NCBI GenBank assembly: GCA_018814045.1
Contig: JAHJAR010000250.1
Location: 1 to 46,423, forward strand
Source of the DNA: Planctomycetota bacterium
Lineage (GTDB): Bacteria; Planctomycetota; Phycisphaerae; UBA1845; Fen-1342
Direction: 5' to 3'
Length of the DNA: 46,423 nucleotides
Positions within the stretch are counted from its first letter, which is position 1; each line of letters begins with the position of its first letter. The notes under the pieces are model-generated. The model saw nothing but the letters and a program-made list of their open reading frames with translations, was not told the DNA's origin and made no database searches. This document shows, piece after piece, positions 16,476 through 24,412 of this stretch. The translations under genes were made by a program, and so were the position numbers.

Positions 16476-17678
16476 ATGGCCAAAGGATCCTCGCTGCGCG
16501 TTTCGCCCCCGGCGAACGAAGATGAAACCCGTCGCCAGGCCGAGATTCTGTTCCAGGCCTTTGCGGGCTTCGGCCACCCGCTGAGCCTGACCTTGAGCTG
16601 GGTCGAACACGTGGGGCGGGAGTATCTCCGCCTGATTCGGCGGGGCGGTGAGATTGTGGGCGGCCTGGGCATCCTGCCGTTCGGGCAGTGGTTTGGCGGC
16701 CGCAGCGTGCGGTGTGCGGGCATCACGATGGTGGGCGTCGCACCGGATGCACGTGGGAGCGGCATCGGCAAACATCTGTTGCGCTCAGTAGTGCGGGAAC
16801 TGTGCGGACAGGGCTACGCGATCACGACGCTGTACCCGTCCACGTACCCCATCTATCGCGGTGCCGGCTACGAAGTTGCCGGTCAACGGATCAACTATGA
16901 GATCAGCATCCGTAAGCTCGGCGTGCATGGGCGCACGCTGGGCATGCGCTGCCTGCGTGACGCCGATCGTCCGGCGCTCGTTCGCTTGTACGCGGAACGG
17001 GCCCGCCGCAATCCGGGGAATCTCGACCGCTGCGAGCCCGAATGGCAGCGGATTCTGGAGTTGCCGCCCGAGCCGCCCACGTACTCCTACGTCGTTGAGG
17101 CGAAGGCTGGAAAATCGATCGTGGGCTACGTGGTCTACAAGCAAGCGCATCGCGATCCGCATATGCTCGAGATCCAGGTGCGCGACTATGCCTTTCGAAC
17201 CGCGGACGCCGGCCGGCGAATCCTCACGTTCTTCAGCGATCATATGTCGATGTCGCAGAAGCTGTTGCTCGAATCCGGGCCGGCCGACCCGCTGTTGATG
17301 CTGGCACGCGACCCGGACTATTCGGTGCAAATGAAGATCGCCTGGATGTTGCGGATATTGGATGTGACCGCCGCGCTGGAGGCACGGGGTTATCCGGCGG
17401 GGGTGACCGGCGAGGTGCAGTTCGAGGTGACGGACGAACTGCTCGAGCACAACAACGGGCGTTTTGTGCTGCGGGTTGCGGATGGGCGCGGGCGCGTGCA
17501 TCGCGGCGGACGCGGGAAGATCAAGACGTCGATTCGCGGACTGGCACCGTTGTTTACAGGCTACATGTCGGCGGAAGAGCTGTGCTTGACCGGCCTCCTA
17601 TCCGGCTCCGCGAGCGAGCTGGCGACGGCGTCGCCGCTCTTTGCCGGGCCCGCGCCGTGGACGAACGATCACTTCTAA
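16476..17678 (+). CDS. Eis-like GNAT N-acetyltransferase with SCP2-type C-terminal domain
   Basis: 400 aa, the usual length of the Eis family. The first GNAT unit (about 1-140) contains the acetyl-CoA signature VGVAPDARGSGIGKHLL. A second GNAT-like unit (about 150-285) and a sterol-carrier-like C-terminal domain (about 290-400; DVTAALEARGYP, GEVQFEVTDELL, RGLAPLFTGYMSAEEL) follow. In mycobacterial Eis a Tyr and the free carboxylate of the last Phe are catalytic; here a Tyr lies in PIYRGAGYEV and the protein also ends in Phe (TNDHF). GGAGAG lies 8 nt before the ATG. Eis enzymes acetylate amines on aminoglycosides or proteins; the substrate here is unknown. Confidence 0.88.
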   Translation: MAKGSSLRVSPPANEDETRRQAEILFQAFAGFGHPLSLTLSWVEHVGREYLRLIRRGGEIVGGLGILPFGQWFGGRSVRCAGITMVGVAPDARGSGIGKHLLRSVVRELCGQGYAITTLYPSTYPIYRGAGYEVAGQRINYEISIRKLGVHGRTLGMRCLRDADRPALVRLYAERARRNPGNLDRCEPEWQRILELPPEPPTYSYVVEAKAGKSIVGYVVYKQAHRDPHMLEIQVRDYAFRTADAGRRILTFFSDHMSMSQKLLLESGPADPLLMLARDPDYSVQMKIAWMLRILDVTAALEARGYPAGVTGEVQFEVTDELLEHNNGRFVLRVADGRGRVHRGGRGKIKTSIRGLAPLFTGYMSAEELCLTGLLSGSASELATASPLFAGPAPWTNDHF

Positions 17679-18084
17679 CGCTGATTGAAGATGCCTCTGA
17701 CGCTGGGCTGCGGAGCGGCCTTCGTCCGGCGCAGACCCCAGCCGCCGCTACGCGGCCGCACCACGGCGGACGCTGTCGGTCCGGTGGCCCGTCGCCGAGA
17801 CCGCGCCCGTTAGCTGCGGGGGCTACCGGACCGCTGCCCGCTTCGCATGACCGGTGGACGCGCACGAGCATTCCATACCCCGGGATCGGAATTCCAGCCC
17901 TCAACTGCCTTCCGCACGCTTCTGCGATGGCCGCACGGCGCCCCCAAGGACCGATCTAAAGTCCGCCACGCGGCCGGCCGAAGCAAAACCACGTGACGTG
18001 AGTCCGCAAAGCGACGGACTGACAATCCGTGTGTCATTCTCGTGCCTTATCGGCAATGTGGTCGACGCACCCAGGAGTACCGCA
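17679..18084. other. 406-bp intergenic region upstream of the coiled-coil lipoprotein gene
   Basis: No gene is supported. A small hairpin (AGTCCG-N8-CGGACT) lies at 18001-18020. A Shine-Dalgarno AGGAG at 18073-18077 serves the next gene. The promoter of the next gene is presumably here but not identifiable. Confidence 0.4.
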
Positions 18085-20793
18085 ATGATTTTGAAATCCC
18101 AGTCTTCACCAGCACTTACATCCTCTGTTGCCAGCAGGCGCGTAAGGCGCAGTTGTTATCGTCCCGGCCGGGAGACGCTCTTTCTGGGAACGGTTGCGTT
18201 TCTGGGAGCGACGTTCCTGGGCGGCTGCGCTGGCGGTTCCAATCCCCCCACGTACACCGCCACGCGTGATCTCGACAACACGCGCGACCGGACGGAAAGC
18301 ACCAAGAAGTATATCCATCAGCAAGCCCGCGAACGCCAGTTACCTGATCAGTATCTGAGCGAAGCCCGCGTCGGCGTGGCCGATGTGGAGGCCAAGCTCG
18401 ACGCGGCCCGCGCCGCCGAAATCGAGCGCGACGCCCTGCTGCACGAGCATCACGCGCGGCTGGATGCCCGCCGCAAAGCGGCCGAGACCAGCGAGCAGAT
18501 TGCGATGGCCGGAATCGAGCAACTGGAGCGTGAAGCTGTGGCCGAGCGGGACGAGCTTTCCGCCCGGCTGGTGGCTCGGCAGCGTGATGCCGAGGCCGAC
18601 TCCGAGCGCAGTGCCGCCCTGCGCGTGGCGCTCTCGAAGGAGCGCATGACCGCCCAGACGGAGATGGTTAGCCAGGCCGAGCAGGACTACTCGGACGCCC
18701 GGGCGCGGATCGAAAAGCTACACGCCTTGCGGACCGCGACCGAGGAAGACGGTCTGGCCGCCATCGACGAGATGCGCGAGACCGCCAAGGCGACGCGGGC
18801 GCGCGCCCAGGCCACCGTGGCGCAGCTCCGCACCGAGGCCCAGTCGGTCCAGGAACAGACCTCCGCCCGGCAGGCCGAGTTGCAGAAGGAGCTCGAGACG
18901 GTGGCGACGCACAGTCAGGCGGAGTCGGCCCGCGCCGCCGCCCGCGCCGTCGCCGTCGAGCAGGAGAGCCAGGCTCAAGCCCATGAACTCAACGCCCGCG
19001 CAGATGCTCTGACGGCCCAGGCTTCGCAGGAGCAGTATGACCTGAAGGTCGCCGCCGCCAAGTCGGAGCGTCTCGAAGCTCAGGCCGCGTGCGAGCGTCA
19101 AACCATCATCGCCAAGACGACCTTCGAACGGGCCATGGCTGAGATCGACCGGCTCCACGCCGATGCGGACATGGCCATCCACGAGGCCCAGACGGGGCTC
19201 GAGCAGCAGCTCAGCGAGTTGGATGCCTGGTTCAACGACGCCCTGGCCGAGACCAACAAGATTCGCAGCAGCGCCGATCGGCTCGAGCGCATCGCCCGGG
19301 CCGAATTCGTGAAGGCCGAGGCCGAGGCGCGGGCCAACGCCTTGCGCGAGACCTCCGAGCATCAAGAGGCGGTGGCCGAAACGCGTATGAAGACCATCAT
19401 GGCTGACGCGGAAGCCGAGGCCGCTCGCGTGCGCGAGCAGATCCTCACGGAACTGTCCCGCAAGACCAAGGCTGGCGACGTTGCCTACCAGGGCAAGACC
19501 GGCCCGGCCCCCGAGCAGCCGGCCGGCCTTCACGATGTGCCCACGACGCCCCAGGTCGCTCCGGTAACGCCGCGCATCGAACCCGAGCACGTGGCCGCGT
19601 TCCGTTCCGCCCTGGCGCAGGTGATGCGCGAACGTACGCGCGCCGATGCCCAGCAGCGGGCCCTGGAGGCCACCTCTGCCGAGCGCAACAGCAAGCTGGT
19701 CGCCATCAAGACGCAGCAGGTTGCCCTTGGTAACGAACAGCACGCCACCGCCGACGCGCTCGAAGTCAAGGCTCGGGCCGAACTCGCCGAGGCCAACGCT
19801 ACCACTGCGGCCGCCTTTGCGACAGCCAAGGCCCAGTACACGCGGTCCATCGTTGAAGCCGGCGCCTTCCGCAAAGAGGCCCTCGCTGAGACCGCTGAGC
19901 TGTTCACCATGGCCAAGGCTGCTGCCGACGAAGGCGCCGCCCGCGCCATCGCGTTTCGGACGGAGTCAGACGTGATCGCCCGCAACGGCGAGACCGAAGT
20001 GCAGGCCTTGCAGGCCGAACTCCGGGCCACCACGCAGCGGGGCGAGGCCCGCGCTACGCGCCTGCTCGCCGAGGCGGACAGCATCGAACAGGGCGAAGCG
20101 GCCCTGGCGGAGCAGATCGACGCCCAGATCGAGTCCGCCGACCGCACTCTCGAGGCGGAGCTCTCGAAGCTCGATCGACAGGCCGAGTCTGCCACGGCGA
20201 TCGCCACGGCCAATTACGAGGAAGCCCTCGTCCAGGCCGAAGTGCTCGGACGTCGGACTCAGGTGGAGCTGAGCCGCATCGAGGCGCGCGACATGCTCGA
20301 GCAGGCTCTGGCACAGGCCGAGATCGATCGCACGGAGGATCAGATCTGCGTCAATGACGCCAAGAGCGATGCCGAGATCGAGCGTCTGGCCGCCGACGTC
20401 CGGGCCGAACGCGAGCAGGCCAATGCCACCAACAACGCCCAGGAAGCGATCATCCGCGCCCGCGCGGAGATCACTACTGCCAGCGTTGTGGCCCAGCGTC
20501 GCAACGCCACCGCACGCGAAGAGGCGGTTCGGGCGCAGTTCAACGCCCGCCTGGCCCAGGTGGAGTCCGAACGCATTCGTTCCCGGACCAGTGCGTACGT
20601 CGGCGATTCGTTCCGGCGTATGGACTTGGAGACCGCGCTGGCCCAGGCCGAGGCCGCGCGCGCCAAAACCAAGAACCGCCTCGCCGAGCTGGCTCAGCAG
20701 CAGAAGGCGCTTCAGTTGGCCGCGGTTCAGGATTGGGATAACCGCCTGGCCAACCGCGCCGCGCGGGCCACACCCAAGTCCCCCAAGAAGTAG
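18085..20793 (+). CDS. 902-aa alanine-rich coiled-coil lipoprotein, unknown
   Basis: AGGAG lies 7 nt before ATG 18085; the frame opens earlier but the signal peptide begins here. Residues about 30-50 (TLFLGTVAFLGATFLGGC) form a lipoprotein signal with lipobox LGGC. Almost all the rest (about 70-900) is charged, Ala/Glu/Arg/Gln-rich and heptad-like, with few Pro or Gly except a short hinge near residue 480 (KTGPAPEQPAGLHDVPTTPQ). The hinge divides it into two long helical rods. Phrases such as ARA-E and AEAxAARV recur, suggesting internal duplication. Such a rod could span the periplasm or stiffen the cell envelope, but no homologous family of known function is recognised. Confidence 0.85.
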   Translation: MILKSQSSPALTSSVASRRVRRSCYRPGRETLFLGTVAFLGATFLGGCAGGSNPPTYTATRDLDNTRDRTESTKKYIHQQARERQLPDQYLSEARVGVADVEAKLDAARAAEIERDALLHEHHARLDARRKAAETSEQIAMAGIEQLEREAVAERDELSARLVARQRDAEADSERSAALRVALSKERMTAQTEMVSQAEQDYSDARARIEKLHALRTATEEDGLAAIDEMRETAKATRARAQATVAQLRTEAQSVQEQTSARQAELQKELETVATHSQAESARAAARAVAVEQESQAQAHELNARADALTAQASQEQYDLKVAAAKSERLEAQAACERQTIIAKTTFERAMAEIDRLHADADMAIHEAQTGLEQQLSELDAWFNDALAETNKIRSSADRLERIARAEFVKAEAEARANALRETSEHQEAVAETRMKTIMADAEAEAARVREQILTELSRKTKAGDVAYQGKTGPAPEQPAGLHDVPTTPQVAPVTPRIEPEHVAAFRSALAQVMRERTRADAQQRALEATSAERNSKLVAIKTQQVALGNEQHATADALEVKARAELAEANATTAAAFATAKAQYTRSIVEAGAFRKEALAETAELFTMAKAAADEGAARAIAFRTESDVIARNGETEVQALQAELRATTQRGEARATRLLAEADSIEQGEAALAEQIDAQIESADRTLEAELSKLDRQAESATAIATANYEEALVQAEVLGRRTQVELSRIEARDMLEQALAQAEIDRTEDQICVNDAKSDAEIERLAADVRAEREQANATNNAQEAIIRARAEITTASVVAQRRNATAREEAVRAQFNARLAQVESERIRSRTSAYVGDSFRRMDLETALAQAEAARAKTKNRLAELAQQQKALQLAAVQDWDNRLANRAARATPKSPKK

Positions 20794-20917
20794 CTGTATA
20801 CCCGGCCGGCCAAGGCCCTGCCCCGATCGCGGGGCGGGGCTGGCGGGCGATGGAGTGCGCAATCGCGGGGTGCGTTCGAATCGGGCGCGCTCCGCGGCAT
20901 GCGCCGGCCCCGCAGAA

Positions 20918-21124
20918 TCAGCGCTGGAACCGCTTCGTCCGCGACCGGTCCTGATCGTCGGACCTGCGCCGGCGCCACTCGCACACCGCGTTCTTGTTGA
21001 CCAACTCTCTCAGCTTCTTACACCAGACCGCTGACATCGTGCGGCAGATGCCGGCAGTGTCGGCGGGCGGGAAATCCGCGTGGGGACAATCAAAATCGCA
21101 GAATTTGGGTATCTGACTGCTCAT
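20918..21124 (-). CDS. 68-aa Cys-rich small protein, putative metal binder
   Basis: The peptide has five Cys in a spaced pattern (C9, C13, C27, C35, C48; CDFDCPHADFP, GICRTMSAVWCKKL, NKNAVCEW) and a basic tail. The CPHAxFP and CKKLxxLVxKNAxC segments look conserved in type, and I believe similar short proteins occur in planctomycetes, though I cannot check. The ATG at 21124 has only a weak ribosome site, and an in-frame ATG lies at 21160. Likely a small zinc- or iron-sulphur-binding protein. It converges on the coiled-coil lipoprotein gene. Confidence 0.6.
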   Translation of the reverse strand: MSSQIPKFCDFDCPHADFPPADTAGICRTMSAVWCKKLRELVNKNAVCEWRRRRSDDQDRSRTKRFQR

Positions 21125-21352
21125 ACGACGCACGATAGCACGCCGGTGCGGCCTCGCCAATTGTCGTCAGGTCGCCGAACCAGTGCGCCTTGTAGAACCA
21201 ATTCCAAAACCGCTTTGCGCTTGGCAGCAGAACAGAACTGCAAGCTGTTTCTACGCAACCTTGTGATCGCGGCTCGGAGGGCGTTCTGGTTCTTGTGAAT
21301 CTTGCCGTTGGGCCGATGCACTTCGCCGCGACCAGCCGCTAAGATCGCACGG

Positions 21353-22312
21353 ATGCAGATGGAGTCATCCCCCACAAGACAAACCGTCGTCACCTCTGAC
21401 GGTCACCAGCCGGCTGATCACGGCACCGCCCGTCTCGGCGTGGTCTGCGGTATCGCTGCCTACGGTCTCTGGGGTGCCTTCCCGATCTACTTCAAGGCGG
21501 TCAAGAGTGTTCCCGCGCTCGAAGTACTCGCGCACCGCATTGTCTGGTCGCTGGCGTTTCTCCTGCTACTGGTGCTGGCGCGGCACCGTTGGGCCAACCT
21601 CGTCGGTGCCGTCCGTTGCCGGCGCACGCTCCTGACGCTGGCGACGACAACGCTGCTGATCGCCGGCAACTGGCTGGTGTTCATCTGGGCCGTGGCCCAC
21701 GACTATGTCTTGGAAGCCAGCCTGGGCTACTTCATCAATCCACTGGTCAGCATCCTGCTGGGATTCGTGTTTCTCCGCGAGCGGCTCCGCCCCTGGCAGA
21801 CGTTCAGCGTGTTTCTGGCCGTGGCGGGTGTGGCCTACCTGGCCATCGCCGCTGCCGGCCTGCCGTGGATCGCCCTGTGCCTGGCATTCTCATTTGGGTT
21901 TTACGGCCTGCTGCGCAAGACTGCGCGTGTGTCGTCGCTCGAAGGGCTCACGGTCGAGACGGGCCTGCTCACGCCCGTGGCAGTTGCGTTCATGGTCTAC
22001 GGTGCTGTGTCGGGTCAGGCCGCCTTCGCCGCCGGGACAACCCGGATCACGTTCCTGTTGCTGGTGTCCGGAGTCCTGACGGCGATCCCACTCCTGCTTT
22101 TTACCATCGCGGCGCGCCGCCTGCGCCTAGCTACGATGGGTTTCCTGCAGTATCTCGCCCCGACCGGACACTTCCTGCTGGCCGTGGCAGTCTACGGCGA
22201 GCCGTTCACGCGCGTGCACGTGCTGACGTTCACGTTCATCTGGCTGGCGCTGGCTATCTACTCAGTTGACACGCTGCGGAGTGTGCCTGCGCAGCCGAGC
22301 GCGCCCGGCTAG
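21353..22312 (+). CDS. rarD: RarD-type EamA-family transporter
   Basis: 319 aa with about ten hydrophobic helices. The start of the domain, GVVCGIAAYGLWGAFPIYFKAV, and LEVLAHRIVWSLAFL, NWLVFIWAV, EASLGYFINPLVSILLG and QYLAPTGHFLLAV are hallmarks of RarD (2A78 family of drug/metabolite exporters). The substrate is not established; the E. coli name came from chloramphenicol sensitivity. ATG 21353 was chosen over codons upstream and over the ATG at 21359. No clear Shine-Dalgarno is present. It is divergent from the Cys-rich small gene, with 228 bp between them. Confidence 0.92.
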   Translation: MQMESSPTRQTVVTSDGHQPADHGTARLGVVCGIAAYGLWGAFPIYFKAVKSVPALEVLAHRIVWSLAFLLLLVLARHRWANLVGAVRCRRTLLTLATTTLLIAGNWLVFIWAVAHDYVLEASLGYFINPLVSILLGFVFLRERLRPWQTFSVFLAVAGVAYLAIAAAGLPWIALCLAFSFGFYGLLRKTARVSSLEGLTVETGLLTPVAVAFMVYGAVSGQAAFAAGTTRITFLLLVSGVLTAIPLLLFTIAARRLRLATMGFLQYLAPTGHFLLAVAVYGEPFTRVHVLTFTFIWLALAIYSVDTLRSVPAQPSAPG

Positions 22313-22408
22313 CGCGGCTTAGAACTGGGCGTAACGTCCCGGCTCTATCCCGGGCGCAGGACACGCGCGCCGCCGACGCGCGAAGGAACGCACGGCCCGG
22401 TCCACCAT

Positions 22409-22930
22409 TCAAGCCGCATCCTTGCGCGCTGTCGGTCGCCGGACCAGGACGATCGCCGCCAGCAGTACCACGGCCCCCAACGCCATCACCAGGGGCCTGG
22501 TCCGGTCATCCACGAAAACACGGGCGAAGGGATAGCGCAACAGCCCGCGCTCGATCAGAATCGACATCTCCGGCAGCACTTCGTCATCAACCTGCGGCAC
22601 CTGTCCGCCCGCGCCGGTCGCGACCGGCGAGCCGTCGCCCGGTGGCGGGTCGAGCATGATCGTCTCTGCGCCGGCGGGCTCGATCCCGAACTCCTGTTGT
22701 GCCAGGCGTTCGACGTAGGCCGGATCAAACTTGAGGTGTTCCTGCTGCTTCTGGAGCGTCAGGATGTGTGCTTCGAGCTGGGCGACCTGCCGCTCGCGCT
22801 CGGCCCGTTCGGCGCGCAGGGCCTGGTATTCGAGCCAGGGCGGCAAGATCAAGCAGGCCGCCAATGCAGCGCCGCCGCTGGCCGCCATCAGCCAGAACAG
22901 CAACCCCGCGGCATAGTTGCGCTGCGCCAT
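22409..22930 (-). CDS. Septum-formation-initiator (FtsB/DivIC-like) membrane protein
   Basis: 173 aa. A short cytoplasmic N-terminus precedes a transmembrane helix (about 8-30, GLLFWLMAASGGAALAACLIL). A coiled coil (about 38-70; RAERAERERQVAQLEAHILTLQ) and the typical membrane-distal motif (FDPAYVERLAQQEFGIEPAGAE) follow. This is the layout of DivIC/FtsB cell-division proteins. Unlike short FtsB it continues with an acidic loop and a second hydrophobic helix near the C-terminus (PLVMALGAVVLLAAIVLV), so both ends may be cytoplasmic. GGGAG lies 7 nt before the ATG. No division genes are adjacent. The role in septation is inferred from the family. Confidence 0.8.
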   Translation of the reverse strand: MAQRNYAAGLLFWLMAASGGAALAACLILPPWLEYQALRAERAERERQVAQLEAHILTLQKQQEHLKFDPAYVERLAQQEFGIEPAGAETIMLDPPPGDGSPVATGAGGQVPQVDDEVLPEMSILIERGLLRYPFARVFVDDRTRPLVMALGAVVLLAAIVLVRRPTARKDAA

Positions 22931-23119
22931 GCACGTCTCCCGCGGGCGAGCAGTGTCGGGCCGATCCACGCCGGGTAAGGCGTTGCCCTCGCGCAAAGCC
23001 ACTCGCCAGGGGCTGTTTACCATGCTTTCGTGGTTGTTTCCAGAGCCGGGACGTGTCGTTGGACTGCGCAAGCGGCGCGGCGGATGCCAGTCTGTTTGGT
23101 CACAAACAGCGCATCACGT

Positions 23120-23191
23120 CTGAACCGAGCCGCGCCCGAGAGAAAGCGGTTGCAGGGATGACGGTGCCGCTCTTTCACGGTCGCGGCTCAG
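23120..23191. repeat. Dispersed palindromic repeat, copy 1 (degenerate)
   Basis: Left arm at 23125-23152 begins CCGAGCCGCG and ends AAAGCGGTTG; right arm at 23164-23191 ends GGTCGCGGCTCAG. The arms pair imperfectly over about 28 bp. The same core (GAGCCGCGACCGT...GAGCGGTTG) recurs at 26882 and 46196. Its right edge coincides with the point where the RHS reading frame loses similarity. Confidence 0.75.
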
Positions 23192-23449
23192 ATCTAGGCC
23201 CCACGTGCACTTTCGCAGCACGGAGTCGCATTCGCCGATCTCAAGCAGCATCAGCCAGCCGTCCCAGATAAATCGGCGCTGGTCCGTGACGTACCGAGCC
23301 CCGTTGGTCCAGATCGAGACCTTCCTCTCGACCCGCCGACCATGGTAATAATAGGCGAATTCGACCTTGAGGTTCCGCTCTTCGGGCGTCTCGGCGGGCT
23401 CGGTCTTTGTCAGCCGATTCTCGGCGTCCCACTCGTATACCTGCCGCAC
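23192..23449 (-). pseudogene. RHS/YD-repeat protein remnant, truncated at a palindromic repeat
   Basis: The frame reads YEWDAENRLTK, YYYHGRRVERKV, RFIWDGWLMLLEI and CTWGLDLS. These are the C-terminal core blocks of RHS proteins (DAENRL..., GRRV.KV, F.YDGW..., TWGLDLS), which normally continue GSLQGAGGVGGLL. Here the similarity stops exactly after GLDLS, where the palindromic repeat begins; the remaining codons to the stop at 23114 are repeat sequence. Upstream of 23449 no RHS sequence is visible either, so only about 85 codons of a gene normally over a thousand codons long survive. RHS proteins are large surface or toxin-delivery polypeptides; this copy cannot be functional. Confidence 0.8.
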
Positions 23450-23483
23450 CGCCGCGGTGTCGACCCCTTCACGCTGTCAGTTC

Positions 23484-23672
23484 CTACAGCCCCATCCAGT
23501 GCTTGTCGAACGCTGTCCCGCACTCCGGACAGACGGCTGATGACAAACCTACCAGACAATACCCACAGACCGGACAGCTCCACTGCCACGCTGCTACGCC
23601 GACGGGGCCAAGAACGAGATACGCCACCGCCCTGCGCCGCGGTATCGGCGAGTGTTCGCGAATGCACTTCAT
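23484..23672 (-). CDS. 62-aa zinc-ribbon peptide, possibly a gene fragment
   Basis: The peptide contains one hydrophobic segment (VAYLVLGPVGVAAW) followed by a treble-clef/zinc-ribbon pair, CPVCGYCLVGL and CPECGTAFD. The same CPxCGYxLxGL...CPECG module ends the membrane protein at 28749-29450, and it is common in planctomycete membrane proteins. It may be a genuine small membrane-anchored zinc ribbon or the leftover C-terminus of a larger membrane protein in a decaying patch next to the RHS remnant. Upstream AT-rich DNA holds a tandem CTATTCAT repeat (about 23734-23752). Confidence 0.45.
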   Translation of the reverse strand: MKCIREHSPIPRRRAVAYLVLGPVGVAAWQWSCPVCGYCLVGLSSAVCPECGTAFDKHWMGL

Positions 23673-23807
23673 GTCCGGCCCAATAGGTGTATCGAGCGTG
23701 ACAAGCGGTCACTGGTCAAGGGCACATAACATGGATGAATAGGAATGAATAGGGACAACCACGGTTTTCTCCGGCTCAGAGACGATGCTTCACTTGTGAC
23801 AGACCTA

Positions 23808-24197
23808 CTACGGGCTGGATGCGAGGCCCAGGGCGGAGGCGATCGCGTAGTCGGCGGCGTGGGAGATCGAGAGCAGCACCTGCTCTATGCCCAACGTGTC
23901 GGCCAGTCGGGCGGCGTGGCCGTGCAACGTGACGAGCGGTTTGCCCAGCGGGTCGGGGAGCGTTTCCACGTCGGTCCACTCGACCCCGCCGCGCCAGCCC
24001 GTTCCGAGGGCCTTGAACACCGCCTCCTTGGCCGCGAAGCGACCGCTCAGCCGCTCGAGCGGGCGCTTGTAGGCCAGGCAGTACTCCTGTTCGGCGGCGG
24101 TATAGACCCGCTTCAGAAAGCGCTCCGCGTGTCGCTGCCACATCTGCTCAATGCGCTCACAGACGACGATGTCGATGCCGTGTGCGACTACGTGCAT
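23808..24197 (-). CDS. acpS: Holo-[acyl-carrier-protein] synthase
   Basis: 129 aa, the normal size. The family motifs are present: GIDIVVCERIEQM at the N-terminus with the Mg-binding Asp9, RFAAKEAVFKALGTG with the second Mg ligand Glu, and LLSISHAADYAIA near the C-terminus. The enzyme moves 4'-phosphopantetheine from CoA to the Ser of apo-ACP in the cytoplasm, activating fatty-acid synthesis. The gene is single and leftward, divergent from the VIT/VWA gene. No good ribosome site precedes the ATG at 24197. Confidence 0.95.
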   Translation of the reverse strand: MHVVAHGIDIVVCERIEQMWQRHAERFLKRVYTAAEQEYCLAYKRPLERLSGRFAAKEAVFKALGTGWRGGVEWTDVETLPDPLGKPLVTLHGHAARLADTLGIEQVLLSISHAADYAIASALGLASSP

Positions 24198-24356
24198 GCC
24201 GGTACTCTAGCAGCAAGCGGGTCGTTCGGGCAGATCGGATGGAGCAGAGAATCGCGGATCAAGTCGGGATTGTGCGGCGGAGGGGGGGGACGCGGCTGCG
24301 GCGAAGGTCCCAAGCGGCGGATGTTGCTCTGGATTCTCGGGAACCTCCGGCAACTG

Positions 24357-24383
24357 TGGACGTCACAGAGTGTATGAGATAAT
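24357..24383 (+). promoter_or_regulatory. Possible sigma-70-like promoter of the VIT/VWA gene
   Basis: An extended -10, TG-A-GATAAT (hexamer 24378-24383, 5 of 6 to TATAAT), lies 30 nt before the ATG. The -35 candidate TGGACG is poor (4 of 6) with a 15-nt spacer. The AT-rich patch stands out from the GC-rich surroundings. Confidence 0.35.
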
Positions 24384-24412
24384 AGGTGTTCCCGTTTGCA
24401 GAGGAGCTTCCC

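Noticed and set aside
20868..20890. GCGTTCGAATC, resembling a tRNA T-loop
   Set aside because: Flanking bases do not form a T-stem and no acceptor, anticodon or D-arm can be folded around it.
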